A stretch of 64,000 nucleotides of DNA from positions 18,482,878 through 18,546,877 of the forward strand of contig OW240918.1 of the NCBI GenBank assembly GCA_933207985.1, given 5' to 3'. Below the pieces are notes generated by a model. That model saw only the letters and a program-made list of their open reading frames with translations, was not told the DNA's origin and made no database searches. Below are positions 49,696 through 63,299 of the stretch, one piece after another. This DNA comes from Pelobates cultripes. Its lineage: Eukaryota > Chordata > Amphibia > Anura > Pelobatidae. The stretch's first letter is position 1. Each line of letters opens with the position of its first letter. The position numbers and the translations under genes are program-made.

Positions 49696-50123
49696 TTAAA
49701 GGGACATTACAGAACCCTAAACATATTAGCTTGCTGAAAAGCTTTATGTGCGAATAGTGTGTCCTTTTTTGATAGAAATTGATACTTTTATAAATGATAC
49801 TCTTCACACCCCTTGGCTCTTCAAGCCACAATAGTTACTTCCTGGTTTGGTTAACTTAGATGCACTGAACTCAAGAGGCAGCTACTTGCAAAGACTTCTC
49901 TTTGAGCTGCATTGGGAAGTCTGTGATTGGAGATTGTCAAAAGTCTGGAAGGGGTTAGAAGAGGAGGGCTTGCAAAAGGCAGCAGACAAAGGATCTGCAG
50001 TTTTTGCAAGCTGTTCAAATGAAATATGCCTTATTAAATTTAAGTTAGATTTTTTGGGGGGTATGCCTACTAAACAGTGATTTTTATTTTATTTTGTACT
50101 TGGGCAGTGTAGTGTCCCTTTAA
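49696..50123. mobile_element. TTAA miniature element (428 bp)
   Basis: The ends are TTAAAGGGACATTACAGAAC and GCAGTGTAGTGTCCCTTTAA. The interior differs from the other copies and includes GAGCTGCATTGGGAAGTCTG. It has no credible ORF. Confidence 0.75.
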
Positions 50124-52123
50124 TTCACTAAGCAAGAAGATGGTAAGAGAGTTACAAATCTTAGGCAACAATTGTTGAGTTGCAAAATTGAACAGATCGG
50201 ACAATTTTTCAAACTCTCCTATGCTCGCCTACATTTTTAACTGTGTAATCAATTCCTCACACTACTCTGTATAGCAAATAAATCCAAATTACAACTGTAC
50301 CGTGGGTGTAAATAATGAATCTACTAAGTGTTTCCATGATCTAAAGCCCATGCAAATAATGCCAAGTAACGTTCTATAATGATTCCAGAAGGACTCTAGC
50401 AGTGGACTGCTTCACTGGGCACCATGAAGGGACCTTTGGCCGTTCCTCTATGCTTTATTATTGAAGAAATTCATTTTTTTCTTGTAAAGGGACTGAAGCT
50501 AATTGAATATTTAAAATTAGGCCAGAATAGCCAAAGTCAAAGTATAACTGACTAGAGAATTTTTCCAATAGGTCTATTTTGTGGAATAATTTGGATGAGC
50601 CAAACCGATTCATCAAAAAAAAAAAAAACTTGTGTTCTGGAGGTCTGTGTGTTGCATTACAGTTCAGATGAATGTACCCGTGCAAATGTTTTGGGATAGA
50701 CAAATCAAAATTGACTGAAGATGGCCACTCTGTGTTCTACTAAATATATAATAATATAAATATATTTACTCTGATAGGCACATTATCTGGCCATTTGATA
50801 ATCAATAAACAGAAAAAAGGAAAATATATATATATTTTTAAATATTTAGTTATTTTTTACTGCTCCATTATTGTTTCTTTCTATTACTTGCTTCTCACTC
50901 AAACTGTGAATAAAATCAATATTCAGTGTCTGTAACCTAACCATCAATCATATTTTTACCATCAATTATTTATTTTATTAGTGCCATGGACAGATCTTCA
51001 AATCAAAAAATCAAACCAAACTGTTCATCCATTGTCCATTATATTTGTGTTGTGATATGGTGCTTTGGAGTTATGGGATTTAGACGACCAACTAATTGCC
51101 CAAGATGCAGACAAATCGCAGTTCATTTTACAACTGGATGCACATGTATACCATGACTTGTTTACATTAATAAAAAATAACGTTTCCTTGTTCTTTTTTA
51201 TGTCTTACCTTCATTTCAGCATGTTGTTAAATTTACGTGCTTACTATTAGGCAGACCCACTAAACATTTTCATGAATGCTTGTGATATCCACATTTGCTC
51301 ATTTTTGTATTGTCTAGTCCCATATGCAGCCTGGTATTGTCCTGTTGTTTCATGTATTATTTATAGACAGATATATATTTATACATTAACCAAGTGTAAA
51401 AACCCCCACATGTAATAGATAAAGATTAGTGTTAAGTCAAGATCATTGTAAAATGAAGAGGTGAAATACATGTACCAAGATGCCTATGAAAAATCCCTAA
51501 ATGACCTAAAAAATAGGTATGAGTTTTTTTGTAGTCATATTTTTTCTTGAATAATTTGTGCACGGATATTGCTTTAGCCAATTCAAAACATCTCTTGGAC
51601 ATATGAAATGTTAAGTATTTATAAAATGATACATTAGTTATAGCCACCAAAGGAAGCAATCTGATTTATTTGATTTTACTATCAAATGACATAAATATTT
51701 TTTTTTGCAGTAACAAATTTCACTTTAAATAGAGAGAAAAAAAAAACCATATAAATTCCATTGGCTAATAAATAGAGAACACTGTCTCCACAGAGTAACA
51801 TATATCCTCACTAGAAAACATTGGTTTATGGTATATTTTTGAAACTTCCTAACTTCAGGCACACGAGTTCCATGATGTATATCTGTTCGAATTGTTCTCC
51901 AAAGCCTAATACCAAGTTATTACTACTTAATCATCTTGAGCATTAAAAACACATATCTGGAGGCCCTGAAAGTCAACAAAAGCTTCAACATAGGAAATCG
52001 ATTTTGAACACCCTCATGACCAGTCGCACACATATTTCATTATTGGTGGGAATAAGAAATAAATAAATAATACATAACAACAGATGTTATAGATCATAGA
52101 ACTCCCAATCTAAAACATATTTA

Positions 52124-52324
<201 letters not shown>

Positions 52325-52697
52325 TCAGAATAAAAAATCAGAAAATCTAACCTTGCATTTGGCCGTTTCACAGCCACATAGGGAACAAGATTACATTTGA
52401 CATGTTTTAAACATCAGTATATGACTTAAAGCAGCAAATACTGTAAGAAAAATGTTGTCCAGTTTGAATTTCATGATGGTCTCTTTCTCTTTATAGAAAA
52501 CTATTGTATTAATATGCCACAAATTGAGCTAAAAATAGAGTTACAAACTTTGGATAGGATTATTAAGTTTAAAAAATAGTCAAGTCAAAGGTTTTTTCTT
52601 TAATTCAGCTACTTTTTCTGTCCCTCTCGTTGACATCTCACAACTCAGTGCTTACAAAGGTATTTACTAAGTGGAGAATTCAAGGGGAATTTAAAAT

Positions 52698-53127
52698 TTA
52701 AAGGAGCTATAAATCCACCCAGACCACATCATCTGTTGGTCTGGGTGCAATGGTCCTGTCATTGCAACTCTGCAATATAAAACAGAAACTGCAATTTTAG
52801 CATTGCAGGGTTAATCACAACTGTAGTGACTAGCTTCATGACAGTCCCTAGAGGTGTTTTCTTCCTCCAGGACCAAGTGAAACACGGACATAGAATCAAA
52901 TGTGCATTGGCCACACATGCCCAGTTCCAGCCCCTGCTTCTCTGTGAGAAGTAATGTATTGGAGAAGCAATGTATTGGATGCTGATATCATCGGAGGCAG
53001 GCCTGGAGGCTTCTGCAGAGGAGTCCCAGTGCTTGAAAATAGGTTAGCAATCTTTATGTTATTTATATTTTTAGTGCCATAGAGGGTAAACAAAGGGGTG
53101 GACAGAAGGGAGCTTATAGTCCCAAAA
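52698..53127. mobile_element. Diverged TTAA miniature element
   Basis: TTAAAGGAGCTATAAATCCA at the left and GGAGCTTATAGTCCC at the right are weak versions of the family ends. The interior (ATTGCAGGGTTAATCACAA, CCTAGAGGTG, TGCCCAGTTCCAGCC) resembles relatives at 23413 and 11185. Confidence 0.45.
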
Positions 53128-55340
53128 TAAATATGGTCAAACGAGCTATACTGAAAAAACTCAGCTAGCTGTCAATTTAATTATTCAGTTTACATTCTCA
53201 CTTTAGTAAATATGCTTTTAATGTTTAATCCCTTATAGCAAGCATTTAAATGACATTTGAGTTTCAGTATTATTTTTATATTATTCTAAGGTTTGCATTA
53301 GTAATTACTAAACATATTCCATTTGTTTGGATATTTTACATATGACTTATTTAATGTGTTTGAGCATCTTTTGAGATTGTCACTTACCATATCATTACAC
53401 ATACATATCATTATCACATACTCTACTCATGCTTTTTATATGACTGACAATATTTAAAAATCAAGCTTTTGAGAGTTAGCCTTCCTTCCTCCGGTATTGC
53501 TTCAGACCCAGGAATGGGAGGATAATATAATATGCATAGATGCAAAATCGTAAACTGTGGATTATGGGTAAATTATGTTTATAAATGTCTCCAGAACCCT
53601 GATGTTGCATTTTCCCCCTGATACATATGCATTTATATATCGTTTATATTACATGATGTTTTTGTTTTAGGTTAGTGTTAAGGTAGTGTAGAGGTTAGCA
53701 TTTTTTTGGGGTAGTGGATTTAGAAAAGCAATGCAACGGGGTTAATGTTTAGTGTTAAGGCAGTGTAGTGTTGAATAGGGGTTTATTGTCTGTATCAATT
53801 TAGTACAGTATAGAAATTAAAGTTTTGTGATAGTGTAGCATAGGAGTTTAGTGATACTTTATTATATAGTAGGTTACAGATAGGCAACCTCTGGCACTCC
53901 AGTTTTCTTTTCCTCTTTTTAGAGCAACTATACTTATATACATATTAAATACATATATTTGCATATAGATAATTTGGATTGAACAAACAGATCTGAAAAC
54001 ATTTACATATTTACTTTTACAATGGTAATATGTCAAATATTATTAAAACTAATAACATAGAACCATCATATTTTTGAGGGATAATTAATTTAAGTTTGCG
54101 ACATATTTACAAAGCCACCAAAAACATCTATGCCCTAAGATTTGACACGGAAACATTAGGAAGCATCATTAATTAGACTGGCAATTTATTCTGTCGACAC
54201 AGTCATTATCAGCCAGTAGATCTAGGTCAGACCCACCTCATCTATCCTCATAAAAGATGATCTAGCTGAGTGTGTAAGTTAGAACATTAGTCCCGAGGAG
54301 GGTTCATTTAAAAATCTCTGTGTGGTATATGAGCAAAGCAGACCTTGGCTCATGTAAAAGTTATGTAAGCAGTAAACCAGTATGCTTGCTTAATAAAATG
54401 AAAGATTTAAAAGAGTAAAATAAAAATGTCAAATTGGTTTAGTTAGGCAGCTCACGCATTCCTAAAAGTACATTCAATATAGATTTTCAACAGCATTGAT
54501 AAACAGTGGTCAAACTGTTCTTACAACAAAGGTTTCACAAAATGAAATAATTCATACTTACATGCACACTGCTGTTTTAACTGAATAATTGTAATAAAAT
54601 TTCTTCATATTTCTAACAGTTGATCAATAAACGCTTGTATTTTTAAATGACCCTAAGAAATATTATTATGTTTCAATAGATTTTTCAAATACATTAGCAA
54701 GCAAATAGCAATTCACAGTACTTTTACCAAAATGTACCTAAAGGCAAAAAATATCCCTAGAGATGAGTAGTCAAGGCCAGTTAAGATATTTAAATGTATA
54801 AAATGCAATTTCTACAATACATTGGCTGTACGACACTACCACTTATTTATATTATTTATATTTACTGTATAAAGTGGAAGTATTGGTTGAAAAATATAGG
54901 GTCCTAAATTATGAATCAGGTTGCTTATATTAGAGGAAATGTCTGGTAATTGCCTACTGCATATTTGGTCGAGCCATGGTAAAAAGTGATCTTGTTTACT
55001 TTTAATTGTATATATAATATGTAAACCTATATTTATAATATGTACAATAATGTATAACAGGAAAAAAATACATGCAAACATAATGCTATGCAATGCTCTG
55101 CTATGCACCATGTTCTAATCTAACTTTAAAGCTTAGAAAATGTATATAATAATCTTAAGTAGGCTAGAATGTAGTGCACTACATTTTGTATATTTTATTA
55201 GTTGCTTTCTTATGTCCTGTACAATATATTGGAAATACGAAGCAGACTTTAGCTTCAGGTTATAGTACTCCTTCCATTACAGGTGGACAATTGTAGGTCA
55301 TAGTTAAAACACAATCATAAAAGTCAAATATGTCCTAGAG

Positions 55341-55452
55341 CAGGGGTGCCCAAAAGGTAGATTCGGAGATGTTCTAGAACTACAATTTCCTTAATGCTTT
55401 GCATACCATTGAAATGTTTTTAGAATGACAAAGCATCATGGAAGTACCCCTG
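55341..55452. mobile_element. 112-bp hAT-type miniature element
   Basis: The ends are CAGGGGTGCCCAAAAGG and GGAAGTACCCCTG. CAGGGGTG is a standard hAT-Charlie-like terminus. Flanking 8-mers TCCTAGAG and CCCTAGTG agree at six of eight positions, a plausible decayed 8-bp target duplication. The interior is a partial palindrome (ACTACAATTTCCTTAATGCT, AAAGCATCATGGAAGT). Confidence 0.65.
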
Positions 55453-58239
55453 CCCTAGTGCATATAGGACAACGATAGGTCCCTCAAAAATATTTAGCAT
55501 TAAAAAAATTTTTTTATTGCAAAACAGATTAATAAAGGGACACTTACAAGAACTTCATTAAAAAGCCCAAATGCTAAAAGCTAGATTAGGGGGAAAGAAA
55601 AAAGCTTTAACAAAGCTGCCATTTTAGAGTAGATTTTATATTGTAGACAATAAATGAAGGCAGTAAAAAAAAATATATGTATGTTCACTGTTGAGCAATA
55701 CAGCTAAATATATCTCCAGCACACCACCCTTAGGAGAGTAGTTTCTAACAGCTAGACCTTTGATATACCAAGAGCATGGATGTGCCAGGAGGATTGATAT
55801 GCCATCCAGTGGATATATGAATCATTACATCAGAGGATTCCAAGGTGGGATATGGCAAAAAGAATAATCAGGCTCAAAATTCTTGCACTACTAGACAGGA
55901 CAAAAATGTACTCTCTACTATAAGCCTAGAGGGTTCATATCGCACACACAAGGTGTGAATTGTTACTCATTAGCGCTGAGGTTTACCGCACCAATGGCTA
56001 GTGGGTGAGAAGGAATTTTGAACAATGAATTAATAATTTTGTAAATCCTGAAAGTGCAGCCATTCTCTCTATCATTATAGTACAGCATTGTTCTTGTCCT
56101 AGCAACTGTATTCTACACGTAACAATGATGAGCTCCTTTTTAAGGATGAAAACATGCAATGAGATTATCTTGACGTTATCTTTAAGAGTTTTCCTGTTTT
56201 GAAATGTGAAATAAATATGAGAATTCTAGAAGAGTTGTCACACAGTGTGGTTGCTAGTGTTTGCTGTTGACAGCTTTCTCCATAAACTCATCTCTGATTA
56301 GTAAACATAGGAGTTTTATATCCCACATGCTTGAAAAATGTATATCAGATTTGTTACACTAGCTGCTATAAATACAAGACAAGCTCTTGGATGCTTTTCA
56401 ATCAGCTGTTGATAGGAGCTCCTTCCAAAAGTTCAGAAAGTACTAAACAGTACATTATTGAACATTCCATCAGTAGCAACATACCAGTACAAAACCAATA
56501 CAGTTACTTCCCCAAAAAAGTCACACTCAGTATGTTGAAGGACCAGACCACAATGTCCTGTATTACATAGAACACAATCCTTAGGAAAGAATTGTAAGAA
56601 AATATTTCCTAAACTGCTTCATTGGATATTACAATCAACTATAAGGTGTAAATGGATGGAGACAAATTAGTTAAGTTGCCTTATTTGTTCAACTAGTTTA
56701 TGCTATACTTTGAATCACGGTTATCATAGTTTAATGTGGAACAACACGGGTTCAAAGATTTAACATTTTGTGAGTTGCTCAAAATAATTTGTGGCCAAGT
56801 TCACATAGAAGCCTCTTCCCATGTATATGTTACCATTCAAAAAGCTTCCCTAAATAAAAAATGTAATATGAAGTCTCATACAACAGAGGAACATCATGGA
56901 AGAAATTATTGGATAATTCTGAGTTTGCCTATTTGTTTCACAAAATATCCACATATTTAATAAAAACTGTGTAGATTAACTTACATGTATCCAAGAAAGC
57001 CATTTCCTGGCTGTACTTTGCGATAGTGAGAAAATGTATCCCACACATGTTAAGCTGTATTTTTATGATACACCATGTATCTGTTTTTAGATTAAACCAA
57101 CCTTGGAAGGTTAGACTGCTGTGATTCGCATACCATAATATGTTAAATAATGTTTTACAATTGCTGCTTTGTCTTCTAATATGAATGTCATATATTGATT
57201 CCAACAAGTTTCAAGGATGCTAGATCTTGTAAAAAAATATTGTTGTTTTTTTTTTTTGTGCAGTACATTATTTATGTGTAAAAAGCCAAAAAACCCTCAG
57301 GCAGTCTCCTAGTAAGCACTATATGACCTTCAGAGGGAAAAATTCAGCAATAGAAGTTTGAGTGTTGTAAAGAAAGATTACCTATTTATACCTATTGATT
57401 GATACTTGTAGAGACTGTGACACCTGACAATACATTCAGGCTTAAATTGTTGAGGCTGAAGAGCTATTTCCTGTGAAACATACTTTGAGGAATTCTTCTA
57501 CTTTAATAAATAGGTCCGCAATGTCAATGAATTCCCACAATGCTCCACTGAATTATCAGTCTAGTTTATTCACACATGCTCTCGTGTTTTGCAAGCGGAC
57601 AACATATCACACATCTATACTTTGTGCCTTTAAGGTACAAATCACATTATTTGAGAATGCATTATTATCTGTGAACTAACAGGAATGAATTCCCATATGT
57701 GAGTATGTCAGATTCTATTAGAATTTAGTATCTCTATTTCCAGGGTCAAACATATAATGCTTTTTTCCTATGTCTTCTATGCCTATAGTATGTATACTTT
57801 TCTTGATGCTGCTTAATGTAGCATTGAATAATTTCATTGACACGTGCTCCAAGAGGAATGTAGATGAAAAATGGGAAAAATATGTAAAAAATACATAATT
57901 TCAATAGTTTGCAAAGATAAAGGACAGCATCTTCAATATGATCAAAAATACACGTTTCCTCTCTGTCTGTCTTTCTGTTTCTATATCCGTCCATCCATCC
58001 ATCAATCCTTCCATCTACTAACCTTAGGTCAATGAGTGAAGGATAACCAATGATCTTCCTGATCTGCCATACTTCATGCGATTGTGATATGTGGGCTTCA
58101 AGTAAAAAAAGGTTAACAAACCCCATTAAACTGGGCAATATTATTTCCATATTTCTGTGGAATGTAAAGTCCCCCTGCTGCAAGCTGTTTCCCGAACGCT
58201 AAATTACAATACCAAAGGGTGGCTAGTTCCCCTATCACT

Positions 58240-58638
58240 AAATGCAACTAAAACTGAACTGTAATCACATACAGGAGGCTCCTGCAGTGTCTAGCAAGCT
58301 ATTAACAGAGGAGGAGATAAGAAAATCTAAATTAAACATAATTTGTAATAAAGGAAGTTTAACCCCTTAAGGAACAAACTTCTGGAATAAAATGGAATTA
58401 TGACATGTCACACATGTCATGTGTCCTTAAGGGGTTAAACATTAGATAACTCTTTACAGGAAGCGTTAGGAAAGTTGTGCAAGTCCCATGCAGAGGGGTG
58501 TGACTAGGGCTTGAAAACAAAGTGATTTAACTCCTAAATGGCAGAGAATAGAGCAGTGAGACTGCAGGAGCATGAATATATACACAAAAACTGCTTCAAT
58601 AAGCTAAAGTTGTTTTGGTGACTATAGTATCCTATTAA
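58240..58638. mobile_element. TTAA miniature element of the 8481 subfamily, interrupted
   Basis: GATGAC-like AACTCTTTACAGGAAGC, GTGTGACTAGGGC, AGTGATTTAACTCCTAAATG and the end CTATAGTATCCTATTAA match the 8481-8905 and 2390-2675 copies. It is split by the 80-bp element at 58359-58438. The left boundary is unclear. Confidence 0.75.
58359..58438 (-). mobile_element. 80-bp TTAA palindromic mini-element, nested
   Basis: It has the same length and sequence type as 35829-35908 but in the opposite orientation. Removing it with one TTAA restores AAGTTTAAACATTAG, matching AAGTTTAGACATTAG at 2430. That shows a clean TTAA-duplicating insertion into the older element. Confidence 0.92.
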
Positions 58639-59469
58639 CCCTACCCAGTCACTCCTGGAGTGAGATATATATAGATTCTTTACATAGAAAATGGGATTGT
58701 ACATCTCTGAAATAGTGTGATATGGTGTTACATGGTGAATGAATGTCTTTGTGCATTGTAAACACCTTGATCTCTGCTTGCATAATTAAATTGTGGAAGC
58801 ACATATAAAAAAAATCCCTATTTCCATGCGGATGCAAAATATTACTGTCTACATGAGACGTATTCTACTGATATAAAATAAATGGTTTTATAATGGGATG
58901 TCTACTGCGGCTGAGACTGAGACGGTGTGCAGATTAATGTTCTCATGAACCACATGTAAGACTCAGATCAGCTTTGCCGTGTGCAAAAAAAAAGCCAAAT
59001 CCAATTCATTTGAAAGACAATTTATGTGGTATGTTTGTATTATAATACCTCTTAGAATAAATTGTGACAATAAAAGGTAGCTCGCTGTACTGTGCACCAC
59101 CTACATAATAAAGAAAATATCAATTGGTGAATCCTTTGGGAGTCTATATAAGTAAATGACATTGACTTGAAACCACAGAGGGTGGGTACAACATTATTGC
59201 TGTGCATTTTCTGATGGGGAGAGAAGGAAACCCCGGTTACAACAGAAAATCTTTGAGTTTGAGTAAGTTGGATCACTCAAACAGTTCATGTAATTAAAAT
59301 ACAAGTTGATAATGTGCATCAAAACCAACATGCAGAAAACCAATTGTATATTTAAAATATACATATACCTATACAATGAATGTCTTGGCTGTACTTTGGT
59401 TTCTATTAGACGTGCTACCCTCCAAAAATTCATTCACACATACAGTTTTGAAATATATTTTCTTTTGCT

Positions 59470-59590
59470 GAAGGAACAATGCACCAAAACCACTTCAGCT
59501 TAAGGAAGGGGTTCTGGTGCAAACTGACTGACACTGCAAGTCTTTGCAATGCAAACACTGTCTTTACTGAGAGGGGTACTAAAGGTAACT
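59470..59590. mobile_element. Truncated TTAA-family miniature element
   Basis: AAGGAACAATGCACCAAAAC, CACTTCAGCTTAAGGAAGGG and CTTTGCAATGCAAACACTGT resemble the left arm hairpin of the family. No right end was found. Confidence 0.5.
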
Positions 59591-59712
59591 TAAACTTTTT
59601 ATTCAATTATTTCTAGGGAGATAAATATAAATAGTGGAGAAACACTTTAGGACTACATGATTTATTTCCTCCATGTGTTTTGTTATTCTTTAACAGGTAA
59701 ATAGGTCATACA

Positions 59713-59770
59713 TAATAATATTAGTAATAATAATAATAATAACAATAATAATATAATAATAATAATAACT
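59713..59770. repeat. AAT microsatellite
   Basis: A run of AAT/ATA trinucleotides broken once by AAC. Confidence 0.9.
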
Positions 59771-60566
59771 AGAAAAGCTACAATTTCTTGGGAAATTGTG
59801 TGTAGTGTTCTTGCCTCCACCAGAAGTCTACAACTGGAGTGGTCGGAGTAACTGGGTGGAGTGGCTTGAGTAACTGTTGTGTGGTTGGATTGGCTGGAGT
59901 AACTGTGGAAAGGTTGGACTGGGCAGAGTAACTTTATGAAACATTGATAAGCTGTATTGTTGTAACATTGTATGTTACTGTTTTTCTGTTACAGGTATAA
60001 CAAATTGACTAACATGGAAATGTATTTATTAAATGTGATAGTGCTCACTTTTGTGTTATCAAAACTGTAGGAATGACATCTGTTTAGAAAATGTGTTTCA
60101 TCTAGCAGCCTCTGTGTTTCGGAACACTCTGCCGGCTGCTCACACACCTGGGTTCCTATGGCAACTCAGCAAGGACAGAGAAGAGCGGTTAAAAGCAAAC
60201 TGCTCCAAATTGCTCACTTCACTGGTGGTTGCCATCTTCAAACGGTCGTAGTTTATAAATGCTACAGCGAAAAGCTTTATAATGTGAGAATCACAAGAAC
60301 CAGACCTACATTTGATGTCTCTGAAATATTAAAAATGAAGGCACAGTCGCAGTTTAGAAATTGCCCTTCAAATTTGAGGTGGCTAGAGTGGAGTTTCAAT
60401 GAATGTGGGAGGAGTTAGGGTGGTAAATTTGGCTACAATAAGAATAATAATATATAAGTGAGATAATAGGAAGTGGTCTTGCCATGCAAGAACACTTAAT
60501 AATAATATGTCATTGATACCTGAGATCAGCAAATGTTCATAGAGTTTTGACAAAAACAAGAGGACT

Positions 60567-60610
60567 TAAGGGGACACTATAGTCACCAGAACAACTACAG
60601 CTTAATGTTT
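60567..60610. mobile_element. Solo left end of a TTAA miniature element
   Basis: TTAAGGGGACACTATAGTCA, CCAGAACAACTACAGCTTAA are the family's left end. The rest is missing or unrecognisable. Confidence 0.6.
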
Positions 60611-60744
60611 ATAGCCCTTCGGATAGCGGATAAGAAATCCACTCCTTTACTTAGCCCATTATGAGATTCAATTTTGTACAATGACAAAATAAAACACACA
60701 ATAACATAAAAAATGCAAGCAAGAAAGTTGGCTTTTTATCATAC

Positions 60745-61206
60745 TTAAAGGGACAATATAGTCACCAGTGTGTAAACACTGCCTTTTCTTTTCAGAGAAA
60801 AGGCAGTGTTTTCATTGCCCCCTAGGGATTTCTCCAATCACCACTCCTCAGATGGCCACTGTATGTGCTCTCTGGGGCAGTGCTGCACAGTAGGCAGCAC
60901 TGCCGTTCAACGTCTCCACGCTCTGCATGAAGACGCTGAACTTTTTTCATAGAGTAGGTGCTGATTTGCCAAAATGTTGTTAGGCCCCGCCCCCTTCCTG
61001 GCTCCTTGCCGATTGGCTAAAAATGGCCATAAATTCTGATGATTGGGGGTATGGCCAGTGCCGGCAAACCCTTGTGGCGCTGGAAATAAGGTGAGTTTTA
61101 AACCCATCTAATGGGGCAGAGGGGAGCAAACTACCTAAATGGTAGTTTTAACACTATAGGGTCAGGAATACATGTTTGTGTTCCTGACCCTAAAGTGTTC
61201 CTTTAA
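60745..61206. mobile_element. TTAA miniature transposon (462 bp), complete
   Basis: The ends are TTAAAGGGACAATATAGTCA and CCTAAAGTGTTCCTTTAA. The interior contains a hairpin (CACTGCCTTTTCTTTTCAGA against its complement) and the blocks CAATCACCACTCCTCAGATG and CGCTCTGCATGAAGACGCTG shared with 11185-11628. Confidence 0.85.
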
Positions 61207-62278
61207 GCTTCTAATAAGTTTGGTTCATCAAAGATTTTTGTACATTGTTAATATACATTCTAAGCTAAATTCACATTTTCATAAGTCAAAATTATCAAAA
61301 ATATTTTTTTCTACCATTTTCTTTTTTTACTTATCTAGCCAATCTAACATTCAAAAAATAAATCGATATCTCTGCCAAGAATGTTTAAACAGCAATATCA
61401 TTTGTGATTAGCTACATCTATATTTCAAGAAACTGCAATTGGGCATTAAGCATTATAATATGATAATGGTTTTCCGTATATTACAGTGCACTTTTTTATT
61501 TTAATCATAAGTCTACTTTAAATATCTTTCAATATGTCTAAATTTAGATGTCTTGAGAGGGAAATTTTCTCCACCTCACTTGACAAAATAAAAGACTTTT
61601 ATATGGCTGCAGTCAGCAGGTCCCAGAAAAAAATCATACACACACTGAAAATGATGTTCTATTAAAAATGTCGACAGAGTAGTAATTATGAATGTCAGTA
61701 TGAGAGCGGGCTAGGCAGGAATGATTGTGAAGCATTTTTCAGCATTCAACTTTTGAACATATATTTTTGTAAAAAAAATAAAGGAAACAGATATCTTTGT
61801 GTGCAAATTACTTATATTAGTCAGGTCTTTGCAATTCTTGTGCTGTTATTTTATTGGTTATAGAAAGTTATTTTGAAATTCTATAATATTCTAAAAAGCA
61901 AATATTACAAAAGACCTTTTATTCACATGTTTGTTACTGACAAAATATGCTTCATATAAATTGGAAAACTTTATTTATATAATTTAATAATTCCAAACAA
62001 AGAGAAAGAGGAAAAAATACATAGAAGCCTACGGGATACAATGTGTCCGTCCCATGGGCTTCTAATGAATAGTCAGCAACCCTGAAATGAAATAAAACCT
62101 AACTTTTAATAGGTAGTCTTAAAAATACAAACAATGTGTATACGAGGAGAAAAAAAACAGCCAAGGGCTGTATAGAGCAAAACAAACTATGGACAGAATG
62201 GCGGACTAATAAAAAAGGGGGAAAGAAAAAATAATCTACTTATAGAGTCTAGTGTGCCACCTAGACTAAAAAAAAACA

Positions 62279-62752
62279 GTGCCCACTTGGCTTCAGACCA
62301 AGGGCCTTTATAAATGCGGGCACTGCAAAGCCTGCAGTTTCATTTCACCCTCCAAAATTGTACGGAACAAAGCAACATCCAAAGACATAGTGGTGAATTC
62401 ATTCATCAATTGTAGCTCGACTAATGTTGTCTATCTTATTACCTGTGAATTTGGATTACAGTACATTGGCAAAACATACCAACAATTACGTCGACGTATT
62501 CTGCAACATACTAACTCTATTTCGAATCTACATATGGATACACCTATAGCAAGACACGTACGACTAAATCATGCTTCTAGTCCCAATGTACTTAAATTCC
62601 AGGTAATCCAAAAGATTTTCCAAAACCACAGGAAAGGCGATATAAATATTACATTATTAAAAGCGGAATCCCGTTGGATCTATCTGTTCCAAATGCTATA
62701 TCCGAAAGGATTGAATGAGGAGTTCAATTTTACTCCATTCATCCATTCTTAA
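62279..62752 (+). pseudogene. Penelope-like element endonuclease (GIY-YIG) fragment
   Basis: This uninterrupted 157-codon stretch lacks an upstream ATG; the frame opens after a TAA in an A-rich run, so the element is truncated at its 5' side and no reverse transcriptase is present. Near the start is the cysteine motif KCGHCKAC typical of the linker before the Penelope endonuclease. Then come VVYLITCEFGLQYIGKT (the GIY and YIG motifs), the conserved Arg in LRRRILQH, and a C-terminal SRWIYLFQMLYPKGLNEEF, ending at a stop at 62750-62752. The whole domain looks intact. In the family it nicks target DNA for retrotransposition. What surrounds it (62753-63170) could not be assigned. Confidence 0.85.
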
Positions 62753-63299
62753 TGGATAGCACGTTGGAGCTATGGCAATAAGTACCCTCTCTACTCTTTG
62801 CAAATTGGTGTTTTCTAACAGTTCATATTTGGGTCTTCTTGTAATCTCTTTATAGTTACTGTAAAGGATCCTTGCATTCGTGCAGCGATGATCCTTGCAG
62901 CTTCTCCCAAAATCCAACTGAAACGAAGTGATTATAACTCCCAATGCCACAAACATGAGTCGAGACTTCATGAAGGGGTAAAACGATCTGATTTACTATG
63001 GGCTACCCGCCTGGTATTTATGCAGGTCTTCCACCTGGTGGACACTCCCCTAGGGGACCAGATGGAAGACTGGGACAAAAGTAACACAGTAGCCAATCAC
63101 AGTGGCTATAGCATAAGCACTCCCCTTTTACATAAATCACTCCCTCTTTTCCATCCTGGAGATAATTAACTTAAGGTAGCAAAGAGAGCCTTAATTATCT
63201 CCAGGAAGAAAGAAGCATGGCTTTTCTTCTTTAGCAAAACAGAATAAAAATATATAACTTTCTTTTTACACAACATAAACTTTAAGTTCCACATATCCC

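Noticed and set aside
57746..58183. 145-codon minus-strand open frame
   Set aside because: No similarity to LRP1B or any known domain; it crosses a GATGG-type short repeat and lacks splice evidence.
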